Origin: Demequinaceae bacterium
GTDB taxonomy: Bacteria > Actinomycetota > Actinomycetes > Actinomycetales > Demequinaceae
NCBI GenBank assembly: GCA_024643505.1
Contig: JAHEMW010000004.1
Location: 1-39,625, forward strand
Length of the DNA stretch: 39,625 nt
Reading direction: 5' to 3'
Shown here: piece by piece, positions 16,002-24,217 of the stretch
How the letters are laid out: every line of letters begins with the position of its first letter
Position numbering within the stretch: position 1 is the stretch's first letter
The notes under the pieces: generated by a model
What the model saw: the letters and a program-made list of their open reading frames with translations, nothing else
Database searches by the model: none
What the model was told of the DNA's origin: nothing
Program-made: the position numbers and the translations under genes

Positions 16002-16492
16002 CCCCGTCGGGGCAGGCGCGTTTCTGGGTCCTCATCGCAGTCTTTGCCCTCCTCGTTGCCGGCAGCGCGGACGTCTCAGCCACGCTCTGGCGCTGGAGCG
16101 CGGGAACGAAGGCGGGGTCCGAGGCTGCAACCGCCGCAGGGGGCGCGAACGTCGCGCTACCGCTGATCTCGCTCGGGCTGATGGTGACGGCCGGGCTGCT
16201 CGCGATATGGCTCGTACGGTGCGTGGTGGGATGGCGCGCGGCGCGGCGCGGCCATCGCGGTTATCGCGCGAGTTCGGGTAGCGGGCGGGTCACCGCCGCG
16301 ATCTGGGCGCTCGTCGTGGCGAACCTCGCGGCGACCGTGGTGTTGACGGCAGTTGCTCTCGCCGGGGACCAGCCGCAGTCGGTCACTGCCACCGCCGGTG
16401 TCGACGTGCTGACCACGGGCTCAAATGCGTGGGTGTTGCTGTACTACCGCACGGCCCGACGCTGGGACGGCGCCCGCGCGCTCGCCGGCTAA
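15998..16492 (+). CDS. Hypothetical four-helix membrane protein
   Basis: A 164-residue protein of unknown function with four hydrophobic segments: FWVLIAVFALLVAGSADVSA near 8-28, VALPLISLGLMVTAGLLAIWLV near 50-72, TAAIWALVVANLAATVVLTAVAL near 98-120, and a weaker one near VDVLTTGSNAWVLLYY at 137-152. Loops 2-3 are Arg-rich (RAARRGHRGYR), so this loop probably faces the cytoplasm. The GTG at 15998 overlaps the preceding stop (GTGA) and has GAAGAGG upstream, which I take as the start over the GTG at 15977. Its stop TAA and the stop TAG of convergent panB share two base pairs. No motif points to a function. Confidence 0.7.
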   Translation: MTPSGQARFWVLIAVFALLVAGSADVSATLWRWSAGTKAGSEAATAAGGANVALPLISLGLMVTAGLLAIWLVRCVVGWRAARRGHRGYRASSGSGRVTAAIWALVVANLAATVVLTAVALAGDQPQSVTATAGVDVLTTGSNAWVLLYYRTARRWDGARALAG

Positions 16493-17298
16493 GTCGAGAA
16501 CGTGTGTTCTGGGCCGGGGAACGTGCCCCGCTTCACCTCGTTGACGTAGTCCGCCGCCGCGCCATGCAGGTGCGAGCCGACGCTGCCAAACGCCTTGGAG
16601 AACGACGGATGCCAGTCGCCGACGCCCGCCATGTCTAGCCACACGAGCACCTGGCCGTCCGTGTGCGGGCCCGCACCGATGCCAATAGTAGGAATGGAGA
16701 GCTCGCGAGTGATCGCGGTCGCGACGGGTTCGATCACCATCTCGAGGACGATCGCGAATGCGCCCGCGTCCTGCAGCGCAACGGCGTCGGCGAGCATGGC
16801 CTCGAGCGCCCCGTCTCCGCGGCCCTGAATTCTCCGACCACCGAGCGCATTTTCACTTTGAGGTGTGAAGCCGAGGTGGCCCATAAACGGGATCCCCGCC
16901 TCGGTGACGGCCTTGACCTGACGCGCGACTCGACGCCCGCCCTCGAACTTGACCGCGTTCGGCCCGCCGAGCTTCATCATCCGGATGGAACTCGCAACTG
17001 CCTGCTCTGGTGAGATCTCGTAGCAGCCGAACGGCAGGTCAGCGACGACGAACGCAGCCGATGCTCCGCGCGACACCGCGCGCGCGAAGGGAATCATGTC
17101 GTCGAGTTCAACGGCCGAGGTGTCGTCGAAACCGAGAATGTTGTCCGCGAGCGAGTCGCCGACGAGCAGAATGTCTGCGCCCGCGGCGTCGAAGATTCTC
17201 GCGGTTGGCGTGTCGTAGGCGGTGAGCATGGCGATCTTCTCGCCGCGCGCCTTCATGTCGGCGAAGTGGTGGATGCGCACGCGCTTGCGGTCCGTCAT
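16489..17298 (-). CDS. panB: 3-methyl-2-oxobutanoate hydroxymethyltransferase
   Basis: A 269-residue class II aldolase-like TIM barrel that adds a hydroxymethyl group from 5,10-methylene-tetrahydrofolate to 3-methyl-2-oxobutanoate, giving ketopantoate, the first step of pantothenate and CoA synthesis. Metal-binding Asp48 (LLVGDSL) and Asp87 (VVADLPFGCYE), the substrate loop VKFEGG and Glu186 in VLEMV (equivalent to the catalytic Glu) are present, with GIGAGPHTDGQVLVWLDM near the end. Translation is coupled to nadE by an ATGA overlap at 17295-17298. Its stop overlaps that of the convergent membrane-protein gene. Confidence 0.95.
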   Translation of the reverse strand: MTDRKRVRIHHFADMKARGEKIAMLTAYDTPTARIFDAAGADILLVGDSLADNILGFDDTSAVELDDMIPFARAVSRGASAAFVVADLPFGCYEISPEQAVASSIRMMKLGGPNAVKFEGGRRVARQVKAVTEAGIPFMGHLGFTPQSENALGGRRIQGRGDGALEAMLADAVALQDAGAFAIVLEMVIEPVATAITRELSIPTIGIGAGPHTDGQVLVWLDMAGVGDWHPSFSKAFGSVGSHLHGAAADYVNEVKRGTFPGPEHTFST

Positions 17299-18920
17299 GG
17301 CTCCACTTTCTCACGCCACCTGCTCGTGATGGGTAGTCGCCGGTCGCGACCGAACGCGAGAGCGGTGACCTTCGGGCCCGGCGGGTATTGGCGGCGCTTC
17401 CACTCTGCTCGATCGACGAGTGAGAGCACGCGGTCAACCACGGCCTCGTCGAAGCCGCGGGCGAGCAGTTCCGCGCGCCCTTCCGCGTGCTCGACGTAGG
17501 CGTCGAGAACCTCGTCGAGGAGCGCGTAGGGCGGGAGCGAGTCTTGATCCACCTGGCCTGGCCGCAGCTCCGCGCTGGGTGGCTTGTCGATGGAGTTCGC
17601 GGGAATAGGTGGCGTTTCGCCGTGCGCGGTCGCGTGGGCGTTGCGCCATCGAGAGAGATCCCACACTCGCGTCTTGTCGAGATCCTTCAGCGGCGCGAAA
17701 GCGCCTACGGCGTCCCCGTACATGGTGGAGTAGCCGGTCGCGAGTTCCGTCTTGTTCCCTGTTGCGAGTGCGAAGGCGTTCTCGGAATTGGCGAGCCCCA
17801 TGATGATCATGCCGCGCACACGCGCCTGGATGTTTTCCGCAGCCACTCCCGTGAGGCCGAGTTCCGCGTCGAATGCGGCAACCATCGGCTCGATCGGCTG
17901 GATCCGGTAGTCCGCGCCGAGATTTCCGGCGAGCTCCCACGCGTCGTCTTTCGAGTGGTCCGACGAATATCGAGACGGCATCGAAACGCCGATGACGTTG
18001 GCGCCGCCGATCGCGTCGGCCGCCATGGTCGCAGCGAGCGCGGAGTCGATGCCGCCGGAGAGCCCAAGCACGACCTTCGTCAACCCGTTCTTGACGACGT
18101 AGTCGCGAAGACCCGTGACGCACGCCCAATAGACCTGGGCATCCTCGTCCTGCGCAGGCGCGAGGGGGCCGGGCTTCGCCCCGACATCCCACAGCAGAAG
18201 CGCATCCTGGAATCCGGGGGCGGAGGCGAGCGTGGTGCCGTCCGGCGCCACCACGAAAGAATGTCCGTCGAAGACGAGGTCGTCTTGGCCGCCCCACAGG
18301 TTCACGTAGGCGACGGGAGCGTTGAGCTCGCGGGCGCGACGCCCGGCGAGTTCGGCCCGGACGTGTCCCTTGCCCTCCTCGTATGGTGAGCCGTTGATCA
18401 CGACGAGCGCGTCGATATCTCCCATATCCGCAACAGGGCCGCCTTCGCGCCACATGTCCTCACAGATGACGAGCCCGATGCGAGCGTCCGCGATGTCAAG
18501 GACGCACGGCTCAGTGCCAGCGGCGAAGATGCGGTGCTCGTCGAAGACGCCGTAGTTGGGAAGGTGATGTTTGTCGTAAGTAGCAGCGACCACGCCGCCC
18601 TTGAGGATGACAGCGCGGTTGGTCGGGCGCCCGTCGTCAGCGACGCCAAGTGTTCCGAGTACGACGGTCACGTCGCCAAGCCCTTGGGACTCCAAGGTCG
18701 CGGCAACGTCATCGACTCCGCGCGCCGCGGCGCGTTGGAAGCTCTCGCGCAGGGCGAGGTCTTCGACCGGATAGCCGGTCAAGGTCATCTCCGGGAATGC
18801 GACAAGCACCGCGCCGTGGTCGCGCGCACGGCGGACGGATTCGACGACGAGCTGTCCGTTGCCAGCGATGTCGCCGACGCACGTGTTGATCTGGGCGAGC
18901 GCGATGCGCGGCGTCGACAT
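17295..18920 (-). CDS. nadE: Glutamine-dependent NAD+ synthetase
   Basis: A 541-residue cytosolic enzyme that amidates nicotinic acid adenine dinucleotide to NAD+ with ammonia from glutamine. The N-terminal nitrilase-type glutaminase has its triad: Glu44 (AFPEM), Lys117 (YDKHHLPNYG) and Cys153 (VICEDMW). The C-terminal synthetase domain has the ATP pyrophosphatase P-loop LSGGIDSALAA at about 287-297, SSDHSKDDA, and GNKTELATGYSTMYGD. The length suits the short bacterial two-domain form, without the N-terminal and linker expansions of the mycobacterial enzyme. TAGGCT lies 6 nt before the ATG, so the mRNA is probably leaderless. It heads the nadE-panB operon and is divergent from glnA2. Confidence 0.95.
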   Translation of the reverse strand: MSTPRIALAQINTCVGDIAGNGQLVVESVRRARDHGAVLVAFPEMTLTGYPVEDLALRESFQRAAARGVDDVAATLESQGLGDVTVVLGTLGVADDGRPTNRAVILKGGVVAATYDKHHLPNYGVFDEHRIFAAGTEPCVLDIADARIGLVICEDMWREGGPVADMGDIDALVVINGSPYEEGKGHVRAELAGRRARELNAPVAYVNLWGGQDDLVFDGHSFVVAPDGTTLASAPGFQDALLLWDVGAKPGPLAPAQDEDAQVYWACVTGLRDYVVKNGLTKVVLGLSGGIDSALAATMAADAIGGANVIGVSMPSRYSSDHSKDDAWELAGNLGADYRIQPIEPMVAAFDAELGLTGVAAENIQARVRGMIIMGLANSENAFALATGNKTELATGYSTMYGDAVGAFAPLKDLDKTRVWDLSRWRNAHATAHGETPPIPANSIDKPPSAELRPGQVDQDSLPPYALLDEVLDAYVEHAEGRAELLARGFDEAVVDRVLSLVDRAEWKRRQYPPGPKVTALAFGRDRRLPITSRWREKVEP

Positions 18921-18926
18921 GGCGAC

Positions 18927-18932
18927 AGCCTA
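18927..18932 (-). promoter_or_regulatory. -10 hexamer of nadE-panB, leaderless
   Basis: TAGGCT ends 6 nt before the nadE ATG. The bases TAGGCTGTCGC here are the same as in front of yaaA. Confidence 0.45.
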
Positions 18933-18956
18933 CGCGGGCGCGCCGCACGCGGGCAC

Positions 18957-18972
18957 GTCACACAAACGACAC
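18957..18972. promoter_or_regulatory. Possible GlnR box before glnA2
   Basis: GTCAC-n6-GACAC resembles the actinobacterial GlnR half-site pair gTnAC-n6-GaAAC, with one mismatch in the second half, and it is centred about 30 bp before the glnA2 start. Nitrogen control would fit the gene. The motif is short, so a chance match is possible. Confidence 0.3.
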
Positions 18973-18982
18973 ATCGGTACGG

Positions 18983-18988
18983 CAGGAT
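18983..18988 (+). promoter_or_regulatory. Possible -10 of glnA2
   Basis: CAGGAT keeps the two most conserved -10 positions (A2, T6) and ends 6 nt before the ATG. It could equally serve as a weak Shine-Dalgarno (AGGA), so the reading is ambiguous. Confidence 0.3.
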
Positions 18989-18994
18989 GGACGC

Positions 18995-20329
18995 ATGGAC
19001 AAGCAGCAGGAATATGTGCTCCGCAGCGTCGAGGAGCGCGACATTCGTTTCATCCGTCTGTGGTTTACGGACGTGCTCGGCGTTCTCAAATCCGTCGCGA
19101 TCGCGCCAGCTGAACTCGAGAACGCGTTCAACGAGGGCATCGGCTTCGACGGTTCGGCCGTTGAAGGTTTGACACGCGTGTATGAGGCGGACATGCTCGC
19201 GGTCCCCGACCCGTCCACCTTCCAGATTCTGCCGTGGCGGGGCGACCGCCAGGGCGCGGCGCGGATGTTTTGCGACATCGTGACGCCTGGGGGAGAGCCC
19301 GCGCTTTCGGACCCGCGCCAAGTGCTCAAGCGCACGCTTAAGCGGGCGGCCGCGCTCGGCTTCACGTTCTACACGCACCCTGAGATCGAGTTCTATCTTT
19401 TCGAGCCACCCGTTGACGGGCAGACGCCGAAGCCGGTTGACCAAGCGGGCTACTTCGACAACGTCCCGCGCGGAACGGCGCACGAGTTCAGGCGCACGGC
19501 GATCACGATGCTCGAGTCCATGGGCATATCGGTCGAGTTCTCGCACCACGAAGCGGGTCCGGGCCAGCAAGAGATTGACCTGCGCTACGCAGACGCACTC
19601 ACGATGGCCGACAACGTCATGACGTTCAGAACCGTGATCAAGGAGGTCGCGCTAGAGCAGGGCGTCTTCGCCTCCTTCATGCCCAAGCCGCTCGTTGACG
19701 GCCCTGGCTCCGGGATGCACACGCACATCAGTCTGTTCGAGGGTGACCGCAACGCGTTCTACGAGGCGGGCTCGGACCACCAGCTCTCGCCCGTGGCGCG
19801 TCAATTCATGGCGGGGCTACTCAAGTACGCCCCCGAGGTCACCGCGATCACGAACCAATATGTGAACTCCTACAAGCGCTTGTGGGGCGGCGCCGAGGCG
19901 CCGTCGTTCGTGTGCTGGGGCTCGAACAACCGCTCCGCACTGGTGCGCGTCCCGATCCACAAGCCAGGAAAGGGTCAATCGACCCGCGTCGAGTATCGCG
20001 CGGTCGACGCCGCAGCCAACCCGTACCTTGCGTTCTCGGTGCTGCTCGCGGCAGGACTCAAGGGGATCGAGGACCAACTCGAGCTCCCGGAGGGCGCAGA
20101 GGACGACGTGTGGGAACTCAGCCCGGCGGAGCGTCGCGCGATGGGTTATGAGCCGCTGCCGGCTTCTCTGTCCGAGGCCGTCGCCGTCATGGAACGATCT
20201 GAACTCGTGGCCGAGACGCTCGGCGAGCGGGTCTTCGACTTCGTGCTGCGCAATAAGCGCGCGGAGTGGGAGGCGTACCGCAACCAGGTCACGGCCTTCG
20301 AACTCCAGCGATACCTGCCCGTGCTCTAG
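18995..20329 (+). CDS. glnA2: Type I glutamine synthetase, GlnA2 type
   Basis: A 444-residue glutamine synthetase that joins ammonia to glutamate using ATP. GS signatures: GFDGSAVEG, THPEIEFYLF, HHEAGPGQQEIDLRY, FMPKPLVDGPGSGMHTH (metal and glutamate binding) and NRSALVRVP. It is shorter than the GlnA1 at 34557-35990 and lacks its adenylylation tyrosine: the DLYELPPEE motif of GlnA1 is DVWELSPAE here, with Trp373 in place of Tyr. This matches the GlnA2 isoform of mycobacteria and Streptomyces, which is not adenylylated by GlnE. It sits 19 bp before glnE on the same strand, as in many actinobacteria. Confidence 0.92.
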   Translation: MDKQQEYVLRSVEERDIRFIRLWFTDVLGVLKSVAIAPAELENAFNEGIGFDGSAVEGLTRVYEADMLAVPDPSTFQILPWRGDRQGAARMFCDIVTPGGEPALSDPRQVLKRTLKRAAALGFTFYTHPEIEFYLFEPPVDGQTPKPVDQAGYFDNVPRGTAHEFRRTAITMLESMGISVEFSHHEAGPGQQEIDLRYADALTMADNVMTFRTVIKEVALEQGVFASFMPKPLVDGPGSGMHTHISLFEGDRNAFYEAGSDHQLSPVARQFMAGLLKYAPEVTAITNQYVNSYKRLWGGAEAPSFVCWGSNNRSALVRVPIHKPGKGQSTRVEYRAVDAAANPYLAFSVLLAAGLKGIEDQLELPEGAEDDVWELSPAERRAMGYEPLPASLSEAVAVMERSELVAETLGERVFDFVLRNKRAEWEAYRNQVTAFELQRYLPVL

Positions 20330-20336
20330 TACGTGG

Positions 20337-20342
20337 CAGGCT
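20337..20342 (+). promoter_or_regulatory. Possible internal -10 of glnE
   Basis: CAGGCT lies in the 19-bp gap after glnA2 and ends 6 nt before the glnE GTG, which has no Shine-Dalgarno sequence. It could allow glnE expression apart from glnA2; the match is weak. Confidence 0.25.
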
Positions 20343-20348
20343 GGCGGT

Positions 20349-23342
20349 GTGAGCAGTCGGGAAGTCAGTTACGCGCAGCGGCTGCGCCGTTCAGGAGTGG
20401 CCGACCCGGCACGCGCGGAGCGGCTCATCGGAGAGATCGAGGTGCTGACCGGCGCCACGGTCGATGATCCGCCACACGCGCTGTCTTACCTGTCGGACCC
20501 CGACGTGGGGCTGCTGCAACTCCTGCGCGTCGCGGAGGCCGCGAAATCCGCAGGCGCACTGGACGCGCTCGTGTCGCTGCGGGGGTCGAGGGCCGGCGCC
20601 AAGCTCGGGGTCATGCTCGGAGGATCGGTCGCCCTCGGTGACCTGCTTGTACGCCACCCCGAACTGCTCGCCGACTTCTCCACGTGGCCCGCCGAGGATG
20701 ACTTTGCGGATCTCGAGCCGCGCACTCGGCTGCTGACGGCCGTCGGGGCAGACCCGGGTTCGGAGGTGCCCATCGCGACCGTGACCGGGCCGGCGGGTAT
20801 TGCGGCGATGCGGGTCGAGTATCGCCGCCTGCTCATGCGCGTCGCCGCGGAAGATCTGCTCGTGTCGACTCCGACTCGGCTGTTTCCGAAAGTTGCGGGC
20901 GCTCTCGCTGACCTTGCGGGCGCGGCCCTGTCGGCTGGACTCGCACTCGCGCGTGCGGGGGAGCCTGACTACGCCGCGACTCGCCTCGCGATCATCGCGA
21001 TGGGCAAGACCGGCGCGCGTGAGCTCAACTACGTGTCCGACGTCGACGTCATCTATGTCGCGCAGGCAGCCGACGGTATCGACGAGGAGCGGTCGCTGAG
21101 GGTCGCCGCGCGGCTCGCGAACGCGGCCGCGCGTGCGTGCGATTCGATGGGTAGCGAACCCGCCCTGTGGCAGGTCGATGCGAACTTACGACCCGAGGGT
21201 AAGGACGGCGCACTCGTTCGCAACATCGAGTCTCACCGCGCGTACTACGAGCGCTGGGCGGACACGTGGGAGTTCCAGGCGCTTCTCAAGGCTCGTCCCG
21301 TAGCTGGGGATCGCGAGGTTGGCGAGCAGTACATGGCGGTCGTGAGCCCGATGGTGTGGTCCGCAGTGGAACGTGAGGGATTCGTCGAGTCCGCGCAGGC
21401 GATGCGTAGGCGCGTTGAGCACCACGTAGGCGCCGAGTCCGACCGCGAATTGAAACTTGGACCGGGGGGTCTTCGCGACGTCGAGTTCACCGTCCAGTTA
21501 CTCCAACTCGTGCACGGCCGCTCGGATCCCTCTCTTCGCGTTCGCGGCACACTCGAGGCCCTCCGCGCCCTGAGTGTTGGCGGCTATGTCGGCCGCCCTC
21601 AAGCCGCAGCCATGGAACGCTGCTACCGGCAGCTTCGGGTCTGGGAGCACCGACTGCAACTGCGCAAGCTGGCCCGTACGCATCTCATGCCCCGAGACGA
21701 GGATGGCCTCCGGCTGCTGGCGCGGGCTTCGGGCTTCGCGACGGTCGACTATATGACGGAGGTGTGGCAAGACATCCGGCGCGACGTACGCCGCATGCAC
21801 CTCGAGATGTTCTACCGCCCGATCCTTCCTGTCGTCGCGCGCTTGAGCGCAGACGAGGCGGCGCTCGACGACGACGCTGCGCGCGCCCGGCTCTCGGCGA
21901 TCGGTTTCGCGGACCCCGTGGGCGCGCAGCGACACATTGCCGCCCTCACTTCTGGAGTGAGTCGCCGAGCGGCGATCCAGCGACAACTGCTACCAGCCAT
22001 GATCGGGTGGTTCGCTGATGGCGCCGATCCCGACGCCGGGCTGCTTGCATTCCGGCAGCTGTCCGAGCAGCTCAGTGAGTCGCAGTGGTACCTGAAGTTG
22101 TTGCGGGACTCCCTGACAGCGGCAGAGCGACTTGCGAAGCTACTGTCTACCTCGGGTTATGTGACGAGGGCCCTGCTCGCGTCGGCCGAGGCAATTTCGT
22201 GGCTTGACGATGATGCGGACCTTGAGCCGCGCACCCTGGAATGGCTGAGCGCGGAGGCGGACGCCATCCTCACGCGCTCGGACGATCCAGATCAGGCCGT
22301 GACGGCCCTGCGAGGCGCCCGGCGACGCGAGTTGGTGCGGATCGCCGCTGCCGACACGCTGGGTCGCGTGAATGCGTCGGACGCCGGTCAGGCGGTCTCC
22401 GACGCCGCAGACATGTTGATCGCGGGCGCGCTGCGCATCGCCCGCCACGTCGTCGCGCGCGAGCGCGGCGAACTGGCGCGCACCCTGCCGTTTCTCATCG
22501 TCGCCATGGGGCGCTACGGCGGGCGGGAGATGAGCTATCAGTCCGACGCGGACGTTCAGTTCGTGTACGACGATGCTGGCGACGGCTCCAACGACATCGC
22601 GCTCGCGCTCGCGATCCAGGTGCGCACCATGCTTCAGCGCGTCGGTTCCCAGCCGTCCCTCGCCATTGATGCGGACCTCAGGCCAGAGGGCAAGAGCGGG
22701 GCGCTCGTGCGCTCGCTCGGCTCGTGCGCTGAGTATTACCGGCGATGGTCTGACCCGTGGGAGGCGCAGGCGCTGCTGCGCGCGCGACCGTGCGCGGGCA
22801 ATGACGATCTGGCCCGAGCCTTCACGGACATGATCGATGACGTGCGATACCCGCCGAAGTTGCCGCAATCTGCCCTCAAGCAGATGCGTACCCTCAAGGC
22901 TCGGATGGAGTCAGAGCGCCTTCCTCGCGGTGTGGACCCGCGTCGACATCTTAAGCTCGGGCCCGGGGGGCTGTCCGACGTGGAATGGACCATTCAGCTC
23001 CTCCAGCTGCGGCACGCCCATGCGAAGGACGGTCTGCAGACGACGCAGACGCTCGTCGCTCTCGACGCCGCGGCGGACGGTGGGCTCCTGCGGGCCTCAG
23101 ACGCCCGCGCACTTCGCGAGGCGTGGGTGCTCGCGACAGATTTGCGCGGCGCGATGGCACTGCGCGGCAATGCCCGCGACACCGACGTTCTGCCCGCAGA
23201 TGTGCGCGAATTGCGGATCCTCGCCGAAATGCTCGGCACCCGCCTGACGGGGCCGGAACTTGACGACACGTACTCGCGGGTCTCGCGGCGCGCTCGCGCG
23301 GTTGCGGAGCGCGTCTTCTTCGGGTGGACCGTACAGGCGTGA
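20349..23342 (+). CDS. glnE: Bifunctional glutamine-synthetase adenylyltransferase/deadenylyltransferase
   Basis: A 997-residue protein that adds AMP to, and removes it from, a tyrosine of GlnA1, turning glutamine synthetase down or up with nitrogen state. It has two nucleotidyltransferase domains in tandem: the first has AIIAMGKTGARELNYVSDVDV (about residues 216-236), the second LIVAMGRYGGREMSYQSDADV (about 717-737). Each is followed by a DLRPEGK motif and a KLGPGGLxDVE motif. Length and order match the family. The track start at 20028 lies inside glnA2; the GTG at 20349 is the first usable start. Its stop overlaps the next gene by GTGA. The likely target in this window is GlnA1 (Tyr405), not GlnA2. 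Confidence 0.95.
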   Translation: MSSREVSYAQRLRRSGVADPARAERLIGEIEVLTGATVDDPPHALSYLSDPDVGLLQLLRVAEAAKSAGALDALVSLRGSRAGAKLGVMLGGSVALGDLLVRHPELLADFSTWPAEDDFADLEPRTRLLTAVGADPGSEVPIATVTGPAGIAAMRVEYRRLLMRVAAEDLLVSTPTRLFPKVAGALADLAGAALSAGLALARAGEPDYAATRLAIIAMGKTGARELNYVSDVDVIYVAQAADGIDEERSLRVAARLANAAARACDSMGSEPALWQVDANLRPEGKDGALVRNIESHRAYYERWADTWEFQALLKARPVAGDREVGEQYMAVVSPMVWSAVEREGFVESAQAMRRRVEHHVGAESDRELKLGPGGLRDVEFTVQLLQLVHGRSDPSLRVRGTLEALRALSVGGYVGRPQAAAMERCYRQLRVWEHRLQLRKLARTHLMPRDEDGLRLLARASGFATVDYMTEVWQDIRRDVRRMHLEMFYRPILPVVARLSADEAALDDDAARARLSAIGFADPVGAQRHIAALTSGVSRRAAIQRQLLPAMIGWFADGADPDAGLLAFRQLSEQLSESQWYLKLLRDSLTAAERLAKLLSTSGYVTRALLASAEAISWLDDDADLEPRTLEWLSAEADAILTRSDDPDQAVTALRGARRRELVRIAAADTLGRVNASDAGQAVSDAADMLIAGALRIARHVVARERGELARTLPFLIVAMGRYGGREMSYQSDADVQFVYDDAGDGSNDIALALAIQVRTMLQRVGSQPSLAIDADLRPEGKSGALVRSLGSCAEYYRRWSDPWEAQALLRARPCAGNDDLARAFTDMIDDVRYPPKLPQSALKQMRTLKARMESERLPRGVDPRRHLKLGPGGLSDVEWTIQLLQLRHAHAKDGLQTTQTLVALDAAADGGLLRASDARALREAWVLATDLRGAMALRGNARDTDVLPADVRELRILAEMLGTRLTGPELDDTYSRVSRRARAVAERVFFGWTVQA

Positions 23343-24217
23343 GGTTGCTGCGCACGCTGCTCTCGGCATTGTGCATCGTGTGTGGCGCGCTGTCGCTTGT
23401 CTTCTGGGCCTCGGGACGGGCGCTGGTGTCGGGAGTCGAGTCCGGTGAACTCGTCGGTTCGGTGGTCGTGGTCGGCCTCGATCGGCCCGCCGTTGTCGAC
23501 GCCGTCGCGAACGCCGCCTACAACGCCGCCATCGACGCGCTGGCGGGGGTCGGCGTCGATACGGAAGCGCCCGGCGTTGTCGCGGCCGTTGACGCCGCGA
23601 TGGCGACCGCCGCGCGCGCGGGGGAGTTTCGCCAACTCGTGCGCTCACAAGCGGAGTCGACGGCCGCGCAACTGCGCGAAACTCTCACAGACCCAACCAG
23701 AGCGCCGGGCCCGTGGGTGGTCGAGATCGACGTCACGCGGGCGGTCAATGACCGCATTGACGCGATTCCCGCGGTGGGCGGGTCCGTGCCCGAACTCAGC
23801 ATCGCTCCGATCCACGTCTCAGTCTGGACACGAACTCAGGTTGAGGCAGCGCGCACCACGTTCGCGGTCGCGCAGTGGTTCGCACGCTACGGCGGCTGGC
23901 TCGGAGCCGCGCTGGTCGTGTCGGGAATCGCGGTCACCCCGCGCCGAAGGTGGTTCGCGACGAAACTCTTCGCCGCCCTCGCCGTCGGGTTTGCCGCGGC
24001 CTGGTTTGTCGTGCGCAACGTTGACCCGGGTGTCGTGGCACACGTGCTGCCATGGGGTGACGACGTGGCCGTCGAGACACTGCTTGCAAGCGCCTTTTCC
24101 TCCCGCGCGGGCGTAGCCTTTCAATCATGGGCGGTGGTCGCCGCCGTCGGGTGTGCCGCCGCCGCCGTGGTCGTCGGATGGCGCGCTCGTGCTTCATCGA
24201 AGAGGAGCCGTTCGTGA
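23339..24217 (+). CDS. Hypothetical membrane protein coupled to glnE (paralog 1)
   Basis: A 292-residue protein of unknown function. One hydrophobic segment near residues 5-27 (LLSALCIVCGALSLVFWASG) leads into about 150 residues of probably extracytoplasmic, Ala/Val-rich helical sequence. Three more membrane segments follow near 184-200, 208-226 and 262-281, and the tail WRARASSKRSRS is basic. The GTG at 23339 overlaps the glnE stop (GTGA) and is preferred over the GTG at 23324. It shares layout and the motif xNDRxDxIPxVG with the next gene, so the two are tandem paralogs. The design (N-terminal helix, external domain, three C-terminal helices) resembles widespread uncharacterised actinobacterial membrane proteins. 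A role in nitrogen control is only suggested by the coupling. Confidence 0.7.
   Translation: MRLLRTLLSALCIVCGALSLVFWASGRALVSGVESGELVGSVVVVGLDRPAVVDAVANAAYNAAIDALAGVGVDTEAPGVVAAVDAAMATAARAGEFRQLVRSQAESTAAQLRETLTDPTRAPGPWVVEIDVTRAVNDRIDAIPAVGGSVPELSIAPIHVSVWTRTQVEAARTTFAVAQWFARYGGWLGAALVVSGIAVTPRRRWFATKLFAALAVGFAAAWFVVRNVDPGVVAHVLPWGDDVAVETLLASAFSSRAGVAFQSWAVVAAVGCAAAAVVVGWRARASSKRSRS

Noticed and set aside
17434-18453. 339-residue Arg-rich ORF in nadE
   Set aside because: Alternative-frame shadow with an arginine-dominated composition.
23324-23338. Earlier GTG start for the first glnE-linked membrane protein
   Set aside because: The GTG at 23339 forms the GTGA overlap seen in the next gene pair as well and gives a cleaner N-terminal membrane segment.
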